DNA of 34,652 bases, taken from positions 1-34,652 of the forward strand of contig CAWCTB010000006.1 in assembly GCA_963798275.1 (NCBI GenBank), in the 5' to 3' direction. The first letter of the stretch is position 1. Each line of letters starts with the position of its first letter. Of this stretch, positions 9,650-17,185 are shown piece by piece. Below the pieces are notes generated by a model. It saw nothing but the letters and a program-made list of their open reading frames with translations, searched no databases and was not told the origin of the DNA. The position numbers and the translations under genes are program-made. This DNA is from CAWCTB01 sp963798275 (GTDB lineage Bacteria > Acidobacteriota > Terriglobia > Terriglobales > Acidobacteriaceae).

Positions 9650-9671
9650 GGGCTCCTGTTCAGCGGAACCC
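9650..9671 (-). promoter_or_regulatory. conserved leader hairpin before the Shine-Dalgarno
   Basis: On the minus strand GGGTTCC (9671-9665), loop GCTGAACA, then GGAGCCC (9656-9650) form a 7-bp stem with one G-U pair. The arms are identical to those in the leader of paralogue 1 while the loop differs in length and sequence. GAGGAGG follows at once, so pairing could affect ribosome access. Confidence 0.55.
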
Positions 9672-9744
9672 AAACTGAATTTTGTTGCTGTCCAGATCCT
9701 GCAAACCTTTCGGCTGTTTCTCTGTCAGCCACGCCTGTACCTAT

Positions 9745-9760
9745 TGCAAGCCTCGTGCCA
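9745..9760 (-). promoter_or_regulatory. sigma-54 -24/-12 promoter, near-perfect
   Basis: Read on the minus strand, TGGCACGAGGCTTGCA matches the RpoN consensus TGGCACG-N4-TTGCA at every conserved position, with ten bases between GG and GC. The predicted leader to the ATG at 9636 is about 97 nt. The other bases in 9672-9878 show nothing else I can support. Confidence 0.8.
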
Positions 9761-9878
9761 ACTCTGGTGCGGGCCCGGCCGCAACCGCGGGACACGCTCG
9801 TAGCTCTTGCTTTTCAGTAGCTTGCATCGTGACCGGGAATTTGGGCGGGAGTCTGGCCACTCAGAAAACGTGTGCAGA

Positions 9879-9896
9879 CCTATCCGATCGGATAGG
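9879..9896 (-). promoter_or_regulatory. 18-bp palindrome CCTATCC-GATC-GGATAGG, putative enhancer site
   Basis: This is a perfect palindrome about 140 bp upstream of the sigma-54 promoter. CTATCC-N4-GGATAG recurs before paralogue 1 with the same approximate promoter distance. On the minus strand it is preceded by ATAGTTCCC, as paralogue 1 has ATAGTCCCC, so an extra half-site may be present. The remainder of the gap to 10033 has a TACAAT (10009-10014) that could be the -10 box of the PPK2 gene. Confidence 0.65.
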
Positions 9897-10033
9897 GGGA
9901 ACTATCTCTTCCGATTGGCGGCAAGCTAGTTGTTGGTGAAAACTGGGTGCTGGAGACCTTCAGGCATGGAGAGGGCTGAATTGTGAACTCATATTCTAGC
10001 CTTCTCGGTACAATGCTTCCTTAACCATCGGGC

Positions 10034-10834
10034 ATGCTCGAAAACCTCAATCTGGAGAAGAAGCTCTCGCGCGAGGAGTACAAGCGCCTGATGCCGGGTC
10101 TGCAGACGCGCCTCTACGACTTGGAGAAGGCGTGCTGGGACAACAGCGTATCCAGCCTCCTCGTCTTCGAAGGCTGGGACGCCTCCGGTAAAGGCACGAC
10201 CATCTCGACCCTTACCCAACGTCTCGATCCGAGAGGCTTCAAGCTGTATCCCATCACTGCGCCCCGCACCTATGAGCAGCAGCGGCCGTGGCTGTGGCGC
10301 TTCTGGCTGAAAGTGCCCAACCGCGGCGAGATGGTGATCTTCGATCACAGTTGGTACGGCCGGGTTCTGGAAGAGCGCGTCGAAGCCACCGTCCCGCAAA
10401 AGGCATGGCGGCAGGCCTATCGTGACATTACCGAGTTCGAGCGCATGCTGGCCGATGACGGAACCGTCATCCTCAAGTTCTTCCTGCACATCAGCAAGAA
10501 GGAGCAGACGAAGCGTTTCCAGGCGATCGAGAAAGATCCTCTCGAAGCCTGGCGTGTGACCAAAGAAGATTGGGCGCGCCACAAGAAGTATGGCGCATAC
10601 CTGCAAGCCAGCGAGGAAATGCTGGAACTGACCGAATCCGAATATGCGCCGTGGACCATCGTCGAGGCCACGTCGAAGTCGTACACCCGAGTCAAGGTAT
10701 TCGAGACTATCATTCGAGCCTTGGAGAAGCGTCTGGGCGAGAGCTCTCCCCAGAGCCGGCCCATTCCGGAGAAAGCCTCGAAGGACGCCGCTTTGCGCGC
10801 GGCCATGGAGTCGCTGGGGGGAGGCAATCTCTGA
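10034..10834 (+). CDS. PPK2-family polyphosphate kinase, N-domain-like
   Basis: PPK2 enzymes move phosphate between polyphosphate and nucleotides. This 266-residue protein has a Walker A motif EGWDASGKGTT (residues 46-56), a Walker B-like FDHSWYGR (103-110) and a lid region WRVTKEDWARHKKYGAYLQ. In the next gene the same position reads DRSWYGR, so this copy has His in place of the arginine usual at that site and may be less active or regulatory. The two genes match the two halves of polyphosphate:AMP phosphotransferase, which is normally one fused protein. No Shine-Dalgarno is visible; a TACAAT at 10009-10014 suggests a very short leader. Confidence 0.9.
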   Translation: MLENLNLEKKLSREEYKRLMPGLQTRLYDLEKACWDNSVSSLLVFEGWDASGKGTTISTLTQRLDPRGFKLYPITAPRTYEQQRPWLWRFWLKVPNRGEMVIFDHSWYGRVLEERVEATVPQKAWRQAYRDITEFERMLADDGTVILKFFLHISKKEQTKRFQAIEKDPLEAWRVTKEDWARHKKYGAYLQASEEMLELTESEYAPWTIVEATSKSYTRVKVFETIIRALEKRLGESSPQSRPIPEKASKDAALRAAMESLGGGNL

Positions 10835-11604
10835 TGCTCGAAACCCTCGATCTGAGCCGCACCCTCGATCGCGAAACCTACGTCACCGAGGTTACCCGCC
10901 GGCAGATTCAGCTGCGCGAGCTCGGCTACCAGGTCTATCTGCAGAAGCGGCCCGTGGTGATCCTCTTCGAAGGGTGGGACGCCGCCGGCAAGGGCGGAGC
11001 TATCAAGCGCATCACCGAAAAGCTCGATCCACGGGGCTACGTCGTCTATCCCATCAGCGCGCCCGATGGCGAGGACAAGACCCGCCATTATCTCTATCGC
11101 TTCTGGCGCCGCTTGCCGGAGCGCGGCCAGATCGCCATCTTCGACCGCTCCTGGTACGGGCGCGTGCTAGTGGAGCGGGTGGAGGGCTTTGCCACGAGCG
11201 CCGAGTGGATGCGCGCCTACAAAGAGATCAATTCCTTCGAGCGGCAACTCCGCGACTTCGGCACCATCATGGCGAAGTTCTGGATTCACATCTCGCGCGA
11301 GGAGCAGTTGCGCCGCTTCGATGAGCGCAAGCAAATCGGCTACAAGGCCTGGAAGCTGACCGACGAAGACTGGCGCAACCGCGACAAGTGGGGAGCCTAC
11401 GAGGAAGCGGTGGAAGACATGCTGGTCAAGACCAGTACCAGCGGTGCCCCGTGGACTCCGGTGGAAGGCAACGACAAGTACTGGGCTCGGGCCAAAGTTT
11501 TATCCCGCCTGGTCAAGGTTCTCGCCGCCGAACTCAACTACACTCCGGCTGATCCGCTGAAGCGCCTGCAAAAGCAGAATGCGTCGGCGAAGAAGAAGAA
11601 GTGA
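10834..11604 (+). CDS. PPK2-family polyphosphate kinase, C-domain-like
   Basis: This 256-residue protein has Walker A EGWDAAGKGGAIKR (residues 46-59), Walker B FDRSWYGR (103-110) and a lid KLTDEDWRNRDKWGAYEEAVEDM. The motifs fall at exactly the same residue numbers as in the preceding gene, so the pair arose by duplication. Its start overlaps the previous stop by one base (TGATG, 10832-10836), so translation is coupled and equal amounts are likely. By analogy with fused polyphosphate:AMP phosphotransferase it should phosphorylate nucleoside mono- or diphosphates with polyphosphate; which one cannot be told from sequence. The tail is lysine-rich (ASAKKKK). Confidence 0.92.
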   Translation: MLETLDLSRTLDRETYVTEVTRRQIQLRELGYQVYLQKRPVVILFEGWDAAGKGGAIKRITEKLDPRGYVVYPISAPDGEDKTRHYLYRFWRRLPERGQIAIFDRSWYGRVLVERVEGFATSAEWMRAYKEINSFERQLRDFGTIMAKFWIHISREEQLRRFDERKQIGYKAWKLTDEDWRNRDKWGAYEEAVEDMLVKTSTSGAPWTPVEGNDKYWARAKVLSRLVKVLAAELNYTPADPLKRLQKQNASAKKKK

Positions 11605-11642
11605 CTGCGGCTGCTCGAGGCTAAGCTAATTTCAAACCGGTA

Positions 11643-11741
11643 ATACCACAATGTGGTATGACTGCCGACTGCCCCAGCGAGTCTCACATTGTGGTACTAC
11701 CACTGTCGGCGCTGCAGCCATCACCTGCAGTTGCAGCGCCG
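11643..11741. repeat. nested palindromes between convergent ppk2 and htrA
   Basis: There are four symmetric elements. ATACCACA-A-TGTGGTAT is at 11643-11659. TACCACAATGTG (11644-11655) is repeated inverted at 11685-11696. GTGGTA-C-TACCAC lies at 11691-11703. A 10-bp stem CGGCGCTGCA/TGCAGCGCCG spans 11707-11741. No T-run follows, so an ordinary rho-independent terminator is unlikely on either strand, but the site lies where both transcripts must end. Confidence 0.6.
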
Positions 11742-11754
11742 TTTCCTGGTCGAT

Positions 11755-13282
11755 CTACCCCTGCGTGGGATGCAATACACGGAAGGTGCTGCCGCCGTTG
11801 GACCAGACCCGCAGGAGCGCACTTTCCCCCGCGGGAATACCAGTCAGTGCCTTCTGCACGGCGGATGCATTCGGGGTCTCCTTGCGGTTCACACCCTCAA
11901 TGACGTCTCCGGGGCGCAGTCCGGCATCATCGGCCGCGCTGCCCGGCTGAACCCGCTGTACCACAGCACCCTGCACGTCCTGCGGGGCCTGCAGTTGCTG
12001 CCGCACGTCGTCGGTAAGATCGCTGATGCCGACACCCCAGCGGGGCTTGCCGTTTTCAGCGCTCGCGCTCGCGCTTTCGCCATCGTGTTCGCCCATGCGG
12101 GCCACCGTCACCGGCACGTCGAGGTTCTTGCCGTCACGCACGACTGCCAGGTTGATGGTGCTGCCCGGCTTCTCCTGCTGCACTTTCAACTGCAACTGGC
12201 CGGCGTCGGTGATCTTCTGGCCATTCAACTCGGTGATCACGTCGCCAACTTTCAGGCCGGCCTTCGCGCCCGGTGCATCGGACGTCACTTCGGTGACGAC
12301 CGCGCCATTGGCGTCCTTCATGTCGAAGAACTTCGCGTTTTCCGGTGTCACGTCGCTGATACCGACTCCCATGTAGGCGCGTTCCACCTTGCCGGTCTTG
12401 ATCAATGCCATGGTGGTGGGCTGGACAATCTGCGTGGGGATAGCGAAACCCATGCCGGCGAAGCTACCCGAGTTGGAGATCAGGAAAGTGTTGATGCCGA
12501 CCACTTCGCCACGAGCATTCACCAACGGGCCACCGGAGTTGCCGGGGTTGATGGCCGCATCGGTCTGGATATACTCTCCTGGCTTGCGGGCATCGCCCGA
12601 ATAAGGATTCGGCCGGTTCAGCGCGCTGACGATGCCGCGCGTCACCGTGAAGCGGAAGCCGTACGGGTTGCCGAAGGCCAGAACTGTCTGTCCGGGATGC
12701 AGCTGCGTCGAATCACCCCACGGAACGTTGGGGAAGTTCGAACCTTCGATTTTGATCACCGCCAGGTCGGTCAGGGGATCGGTGCCCACCAGCTTGGCCG
12801 GCAGAATGCGGCGGTCACTCAAAGTCACGCGGATGTCGGTCGCGCCCTGCACCACGTGGTTGTTGGTTACGATGTAACCGTCGGGCGAGATGATTACGCC
12901 GCTGCCAATGCCGTGCTCAATCTGCGGCTGCTGCATCTGCTGGCCGAACATCGGGCCAAAGAATTGCTGCATCTGGCCCTCGTCCTGCCCGTCCATCTGG
13001 GCCAGTCTGCTTCTGAGTGAGTCGCGAGGTCACGGCGACGTTGACGATCGCCGGCGTCACCCGCGCCGCAACCGTCTCCATCGCTTTGTCGACCGCCAGC
13101 AGGGTCTCCACCTGGCTGGCTTCCAGCGGGGCCGTGCTCGACGAGGCTGCTGCCGCCGCTGTCGCGGCAGTCGGTTTCATGGCTTCATAGGCGATGGCTG
13201 AACCGGCCAGAGCCAGCGCCAGCGCTGAGGCGGCCACGCGCCGCTTTGCGGTTGTCCATCCGGGTATCTTCCAGCTTTTCAT
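11755..13282 (-). CDS. HtrA/DegP-type periplasmic serine protease (one frameshift)
   Basis: The protein degrades or refolds damaged envelope proteins. It has an N-terminal signal-anchor (AASALALALAGSAIAYEA), then a trypsin-like domain with the triad histidine in VTNNHVV, aspartate in DPLTDLAVIKIEG and serine in AAINPGNSGGPLVN. Two PDZ domains follow (around GVGISDVTPENAKFFDM and GVGISDLTDDVRQQLQAP, with GLKVGDVITELNGQ and GLRPGDVIEGVN). One extra A near 13008 breaks the frame after SRLTQKQ; corrected length is 508 residues, usual for Do-type proteases. AAGGAG precedes the ATG. An AACTAA-N4-TTAGTT operator lies just upstream, linking it to the BlaI/M56 pair behind it. Confidence 0.93.
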
Positions 13283-13301
13283 GTTGCTAACTTCTCCTTA
13301 A

Positions 13302-13317
13302 AACTAAATGTTTAGTT
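13302..13317 (-). promoter_or_regulatory. BlaI-type operator before htrA
   Basis: AACTAA-ATGT-TTAGTT is a perfect inverted repeat immediately upstream of the htrA Shine-Dalgarno (13291-13300). The same arms with a different centre occur at 15203-15218 before the repressor gene. Size and symmetry fit the dyads bound by BlaI/MecI winged-helix dimers, so the repressor encoded at 14743-15141 is the likely binder. Confidence 0.65.
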
Positions 13318-13356
13318 GTTGTCTATGCAGCGGCGCGCCGCGAGGTGCGCCCCTGG

Positions 13357-14742
13357 CTAAATCCGTTTGCGAATGTGTTCGTCGAAAATCATGCCGTCGC
13401 GGCCCGGCAGAACCGTCAGGCGGTAAACCGAGACAGTGCAGAACTGCGAGCCGTCCGGAGCGTAGAAACTGCGTTCCGTTACCAGCAGCAGGGTTGTAGG
13501 GGTTGGCGGCGTGGTCTTCAGCGCCGCGCGATGCAGTGGAACTTCGGCGGACGAGCGGGTCACAGCAAGTTGCTGAGCCGGCTCAACCGGCGCGCGTTTG
13601 TGCGCCAGCTTGTCCGCGCTGTGCGACAGAGTTGGCGCAACCGCCGTCGCATCCGGATGCCAGGCTGCCGCAACAATGGCCGGCCGGCTTACCGGTTCAT
13701 CACTTCGAACGGCCATGGCGGGGGTTGGTAAGGTAGGATCGTGCGCTTGCGCCACCACAGACGGCGTCTCCGCGCGAAATGCCACCAGGCTTGGGACATG
13801 GCCCAGCAACATCAGGCAAGAGAGCGCGCTCACGCCGACCGCAGCCAGGGTGAGGCGAGGAACGCGCGCCGTCCCCGGCTGGCTCGAGTCGAGAATGCGC
13901 GCCACGCGCAGCGAGCATTGCCGCAACCGATGCACCGCGCCCTGCGCCAGCAGGACAGCGCGCTGCAGGTATCCCTTCTCCGCCAGGTTCACCAGACATT
14001 CGGCATAAGCGCGCGGATTGGCGTTGGTGGCCAGCACGTGCTCGTCGCACGCCATCTCGCGCTCCAGCGTCAGGCGGCTCTCGATCCACCACACTGCCGG
14101 ACTGAAGAAGAAGATCGCACGTACAACTTTTTGCAGCAGGTTGGTCCAGTCATCGCGACGCCGCAGGTGCGCCAACTCATGCAGCAATACCGAGTTCAGG
14201 TCGGCTGGCGAGAGTTCGTACAGCGTCCATGCGGGTAGCAGCACTGCCGGACGGAGGAAGCCGATCGCGGTTGGCACCGATACTGCCTCCGAGATGCGGA
14301 TACTCACCGGCCGGATCGTCTGAAATTCTTCTACCGTCTGGCGAGGCAAGGGATCGAGGGCTGCGATCGCAACCTCCGCCGACTCGGCCCGCAAGCGGCG
14401 CAACTGCCACACTCCAACCACCAGTTTGGCCAGCATCACAGTGGCGATGACCGCCCACGCGATAAACAGGTACAGGCCCCACCTGTCTGACAATGTCAGA
14501 GCTGCAACCACGGCGCCTGATCCCGCTGCGTTGTGACGCGGAACCAGCCCGCCCGCCAACGGCAGGGCAGCGATCGAGAGCAGCGTCGCCATCCATACGG
14601 CGAAGCGCGTGCCGGCGTTTTCGCGGCCGAGCACCCGCAGCAGGCACCACGCGATCAGCGCCAGCAGAATGCCTTCGACGGCGCAATTCACCAGGCGCTC
14701 GGCGGATAGGCTGGCTAGGGCGTTGAAGCTGGCGGTTGGCAT
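13357..14742 (-). CDS. M56-family membrane metallopeptidase (BlaR1/MecR1-like)
   Basis: This 461-residue protein has three N-terminal membrane helices (near residues 18-38, 47-67 and 88-112), a zinc protease motif HELAH at 188-192 followed by EREMACDEHV (third ligand), and a fourth membrane helix near 295. In BlaR1 systems such a protease senses a signal and causes cleavage of its partner repressor. There is no penicillin-binding sensor domain; the last 150 residues are a proline/alanine-rich outer tail with a small domain (SFYAPDGSQFCTVSVYRL), so the signal is probably not a beta-lactam. The start directly follows the repressor stop (TAGATG), so the two are co-translated. Confidence 0.92.
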   Translation of the reverse strand: MPTASFNALASLSAERLVNCAVEGILLALIAWCLLRVLGRENAGTRFAVWMATLLSIAALPLAGGLVPRHNAAGSGAVVAALTLSDRWGLYLFIAWAVIATVMLAKLVVGVWQLRRLRAESAEVAIAALDPLPRQTVEEFQTIRPVSIRISEAVSVPTAIGFLRPAVLLPAWTLYELSPADLNSVLLHELAHLRRRDDWTNLLQKVVRAIFFFSPAVWWIESRLTLEREMACDEHVLATNANPRAYAECLVNLAEKGYLQRAVLLAQGAVHRLRQCSLRVARILDSSQPGTARVPRLTLAAVGVSALSCLMLLGHVPSLVAFRAETPSVVAQAHDPTLPTPAMAVRSDEPVSRPAIVAAAWHPDATAVAPTLSHSADKLAHKRAPVEPAQQLAVTRSSAEVPLHRAALKTTPPTPTTLLLVTERSFYAPDGSQFCTVSVYRLTVLPGRDGMIFDEHIRKRI

Positions 14743-15141
14743 CTATCGGCTCTCTTCTTTGTTTCTGTCTTTGTCGCGCAGCATCTGCCGCAGACGCGCG
14801 ATCTCGTCCAAATCGATCTGCTCTTCTTCCAGCACATTCAGCACCAGCAACTCGTGCGAGTTGCGGAACATGCGGCGCGCCAGGTTCTGGATCTCCGAGC
14901 GGGCCGCCTCGCGCCGCCCGACCACCGCCTCGTACACGTGCGCCCGTCCGTCTTTGGAGTGGCTGACGTAACCCTTCTTTTCCAGGATGCGGATAGTGGT
15001 GAGCACGGAGTTGTACGCCAGCGGCTGGCTCTCGGGCAGAGCATCGACGACCTGCTGCACGGTCGACGGGCCCTTCTGCCAGAGCACGTCCATCAGCCTG
15101 AGTTCCGCTTCGGTAAGAGTGGTTGAAATCCTGGGTGGCAC
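14743..15141 (-). CDS. BlaI/MecI-family transcriptional repressor
   Basis: This 132-residue winged-helix repressor starts with GTG at 15141. The DNA-binding part reads LTEAELRLMDVLWQKGPSTVQQVVDALP and continues SVLTTIRILEKKGYVSHSKDGRAHVYEAVV, the standard family pattern. A helical dimerisation tail follows (ELLVLNVLEEEQIDLDEIARLRQML). Repressors of this family are inactivated by proteolysis after the M56 partner senses a signal. The gene is directly joined to the M56 gene, and an operator dyad lies 62 bases upstream of the start, so autoregulation is expected. Confidence 0.93.
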   Translation of the reverse strand: MPPRISTTLTEAELRLMDVLWQKGPSTVQQVVDALPESQPLAYNSVLTTIRILEKKGYVSHSKDGRAHVYEAVVGRREAARSEIQNLARRMFRNSHELLVLNVLEEEQIDLDEIARLRQMLRDKDRNKEESR

Positions 15142-15202
15142 GTGTGCGTTCCGCTCGTGTTTTGGCGTTACGAACTATTGGACGGGTCTCCGGCAGAAAA
15201 GT

Positions 15203-15218
15203 AACTAATCTTTTAGTT
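15203..15218 (-). promoter_or_regulatory. BlaI-type operator before the repressor gene
   Basis: AACTAA-TCTT-TTAGTT has the same six-base arms and four-base spacing as the htrA operator at 13302-13317. It precedes the blaI-M56 pair, as expected for autoregulation. I saw no third copy in the window. Confidence 0.65.
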
Positions 15219-15350
15219 GCCCCGGATTGGTAGGCGGGAGCCGGAAAGGTCAGTACTGTTAAATAACTGATTTGACCGGACTTTCTGTGTACCACGGAGT
15301 TATTACTCATAGTGTACCGGGATGGGGTACCCCCCTCCCCCTATGACCCG

Positions 15351-15431
15351 CAAAATCTTGAAAATATTGATTCCGTTTCGGGAATGGTCCGCAAAATCTT
15401 GAGCGCGTGGGACTTGCGGGTAAAATCTTGA
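15351..15431. repeat. three direct copies of AAAATCTTGA
   Basis: AAAATCTTGA occurs at 15352-15361, 15393-15402 and 15422-15431. The first two are preceded by CCGC and the last two followed by GCGCG. Spacings are 41 and 29 bases. No gene is seen in 15219-15679. The G/C-rich GGGGTACCCCCCTCCCCC run before the repeats is typical of intergenic repeats I associate with Acidobacteriota. Function unknown. Confidence 0.6.
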
Positions 15432-15679
15432 GCGCGCGAGAGTTGCTGGCCAACAGTTGCAGTCTATCGCAACTGACTACGGGATAAGCGCCGATTTGGG
15501 ATGACGTGCCGGTTGGAGCGTTTGCAGGCGGGGTTGCCGCCAGAGCGCCGCGAAAGTGCATGGATCACGTTGCGCGGTGATAAGGGGAAGGTGTGGGCCG
15601 GTGTGGGGGCACGAAGGGAAGATTGAAACACCCGCTCAAGGCGCGCTTGAATTGGGACCGGGCGACGGCGCATTCCTCC

Positions 15680-15718
15680 CACCCTTTCCCAAAAGAAGGG
15701 AAAGGATGGGGCACCCTC
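15680..15718. repeat. GGATGGGGCACCC repeat, copy A
   Basis: A stem CCTTTCCC/GGGAAAGG around an AAAAGAA loop (15683-15705) is followed by ATGGGGCACCCTC. It shares its loop with copy C (18100-18188) and its 3' end with copies B (17186-17275) and C, while the stem sequence differs. It lies just beyond the 3' end of the ankyrin gene. Confidence 0.65.
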
Positions 15719-15772
15719 TTCCTTCCCGCCTGGTGGGACTGAGAAAAAAGAGGGTGGAGTACCCGGCCTTCT

Positions 15773-17086
15773 TCAACTCATCAGTTGGACCGCCTGAAAG
15801 ATGTTCTCAGACTGAGGCACATTGATTGCTGTCTCTGATGTAAGCATCGGTAACAAATAGCTCCGTACCAAGAATAGGTATGCTGCCCATAGGGCAATAC
15901 TGATGACGAATGGGATCGCGATCCGGAGAGTCGCATTTTCGGGCGGTGCATCGTAGGCCCGTGGAAGTCGCGGCCGACGCAGTGTGCCGACGATAGCGCC
16001 AACTGTCATTCCGGGCATACTCAGAAGCAAGCCGCCCGAAAATGCTGCTACAAGCGGCTCAAAGTAACCTTTTGCGCCCAGGTATATAGGAACGACAAAT
16101 GCAGTTGCAAACATACTCAGCATAAGCATCATGTTCGGTATGTTGATTTTCAACTGGAACTTCAGCCAAATAACAACGAGAGCAATAACCTCTGCGAGGA
16201 TGATTGTGCCCGTTGTTTGGTTTGTCCTGTATTCGAAGAGTCCAAGGAATACGAGATAGAGAAGTGCCCCTACGAAAATTCCGTACCACATTCCAGAGCG
16301 TGCATGACGACTCACTGGCGTGTAAAGATCAGCCAATGCTGGGTATCGGGACGCACACTCAATTAATGTCCCTGCCCTTACCCGCGGTTTCGACTTGCCA
16401 CTCGTCGTCTCGAAAGTTGTTTTCGCACCTTTTGGAATACCTCCTCGCAAGACATCGTCGCGAAGTGCAGAAATAGCTTGTGCAACGGTCGAGTCAAACT
16501 GATCCGGTGTAGCGTTCTCAGCTGCCGCCCGGCGATAGCGATGAGTGTCGGTGTCGGTTACAACTCTGATTGAAATTGTGAACGGGGATTCGCCGGATGC
16601 GGCTACCTTGGCCGTGTTGGCCAACTGCGAGGTTGCCAGATCTTTGCTGCCGCTGCTCGCTTGCGGCGATGACTTCATCGTTATGAAGTGCTTCGCGGGG
16701 TCCTCGGCTCCGTGGGCCAGCAGCAATTCGGCCACGTTCCCGTGTCCCTTCTCCACCGCCAAGCTCAAAGGCGTACTGGCTCCATTGCACCTAATATTGA
16801 CGTCTGCTCCAAGGGCCAGCAACAATTCGGCCACACTCTTGTGGCCCATACTCGCCGCCAAGTGCAAAGGCGTCTGTCCGATGTTGTCTCTGGAATCGAT
16901 CTGGGCTTTGTTGGCCAGCAGGAATTCCGCCACGTTCTTGCGGCCGCTCGACGCCGCCCAGTGCAAAGGTGACATGCCGTAGCTGTCTTTGCAGAAAACC
17001 AGATCAGGGTTGTCTTTGAGCAGCGCCTTGACCTGTTCCAGGTCGCCTTGTCGAGCTGCCTCATAGGAGGTGGCAGTTTTGTTCAT
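15773..17086 (-). CDS. ankyrin-repeat protein with C-terminal membrane domain
   Basis: This intact 437-residue protein has four ankyrin repeats in residues about 5-132 (for example GMSPLHWAASSGRKNVAEFLL and GQTPLHLAASMGHKSVAELLL). A linker of about 130 residues follows, with ISIRVVTDTDTHRYRR and VAQAISALRDDVLRGGI, and then five hydrophobic segments from MWYGIFVGALLYLVFLGLF to FVISIALWAAYLFLV. The ankyrin part would face the cytoplasm and bind a protein partner, which is inference. I do not recognise the membrane domain. It is flanked on both sides by copies of the GGATGGGGCACCC repeat. Confidence 0.8.
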   Translation of the reverse strand: MNKTATSYEAARQGDLEQVKALLKDNPDLVFCKDSYGMSPLHWAASSGRKNVAEFLLANKAQIDSRDNIGQTPLHLAASMGHKSVAELLLALGADVNIRCNGASTPLSLAVEKGHGNVAELLLAHGAEDPAKHFITMKSSPQASSGSKDLATSQLANTAKVAASGESPFTISIRVVTDTDTHRYRRAAAENATPDQFDSTVAQAISALRDDVLRGGIPKGAKTTFETTSGKSKPRVRAGTLIECASRYPALADLYTPVSRHARSGMWYGIFVGALLYLVFLGLFEYRTNQTTGTIILAEVIALVVIWLKFQLKINIPNMMLMLSMFATAFVVPIYLGAKGYFEPLVAAFSGGLLLSMPGMTVGAIVGTLRRPRLPRAYDAPPENATLRIAIPFVISIALWAAYLFLVRSYLLPMLTSETAINVPQSENIFQAVQLMS

Positions 17087-17185
17087 GGTTGCTCAGATCG
17101 GCTGGATAACCAGGGCCAATAGCTGCCGTAGAGTCTACTGTAGCCACCATGCCAGCGCAGCATTTTTCCTGTAGTGGATCTTTCT

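Noticed and set aside
10034..11604. A single fused two-domain PPK2 broken by a frameshift
   Set aside because: The first gene has a normal stop overlapping a good ATG, and both proteins have complete termini, unlike the mid-domain breaks elsewhere.
11689..13020. 443-codon plus-strand open frame
   Set aside because: It is antisense to the HtrA protease with its complete catalytic triad and PDZ domains; the plus-strand translation shows no family pattern.
13357..15141. Beta-lactam resistance module (BlaI-BlaR1)
   Set aside because: No penicillin-binding domain on the M56 protein and no beta-lactamase gene; the linked effector is an HtrA protease.
15351..15431. Possible CRISPR array in the AAAATCTTGA repeats
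   Set aside because: Only three short 10-base copies with unequal spacing, and no cas genes.
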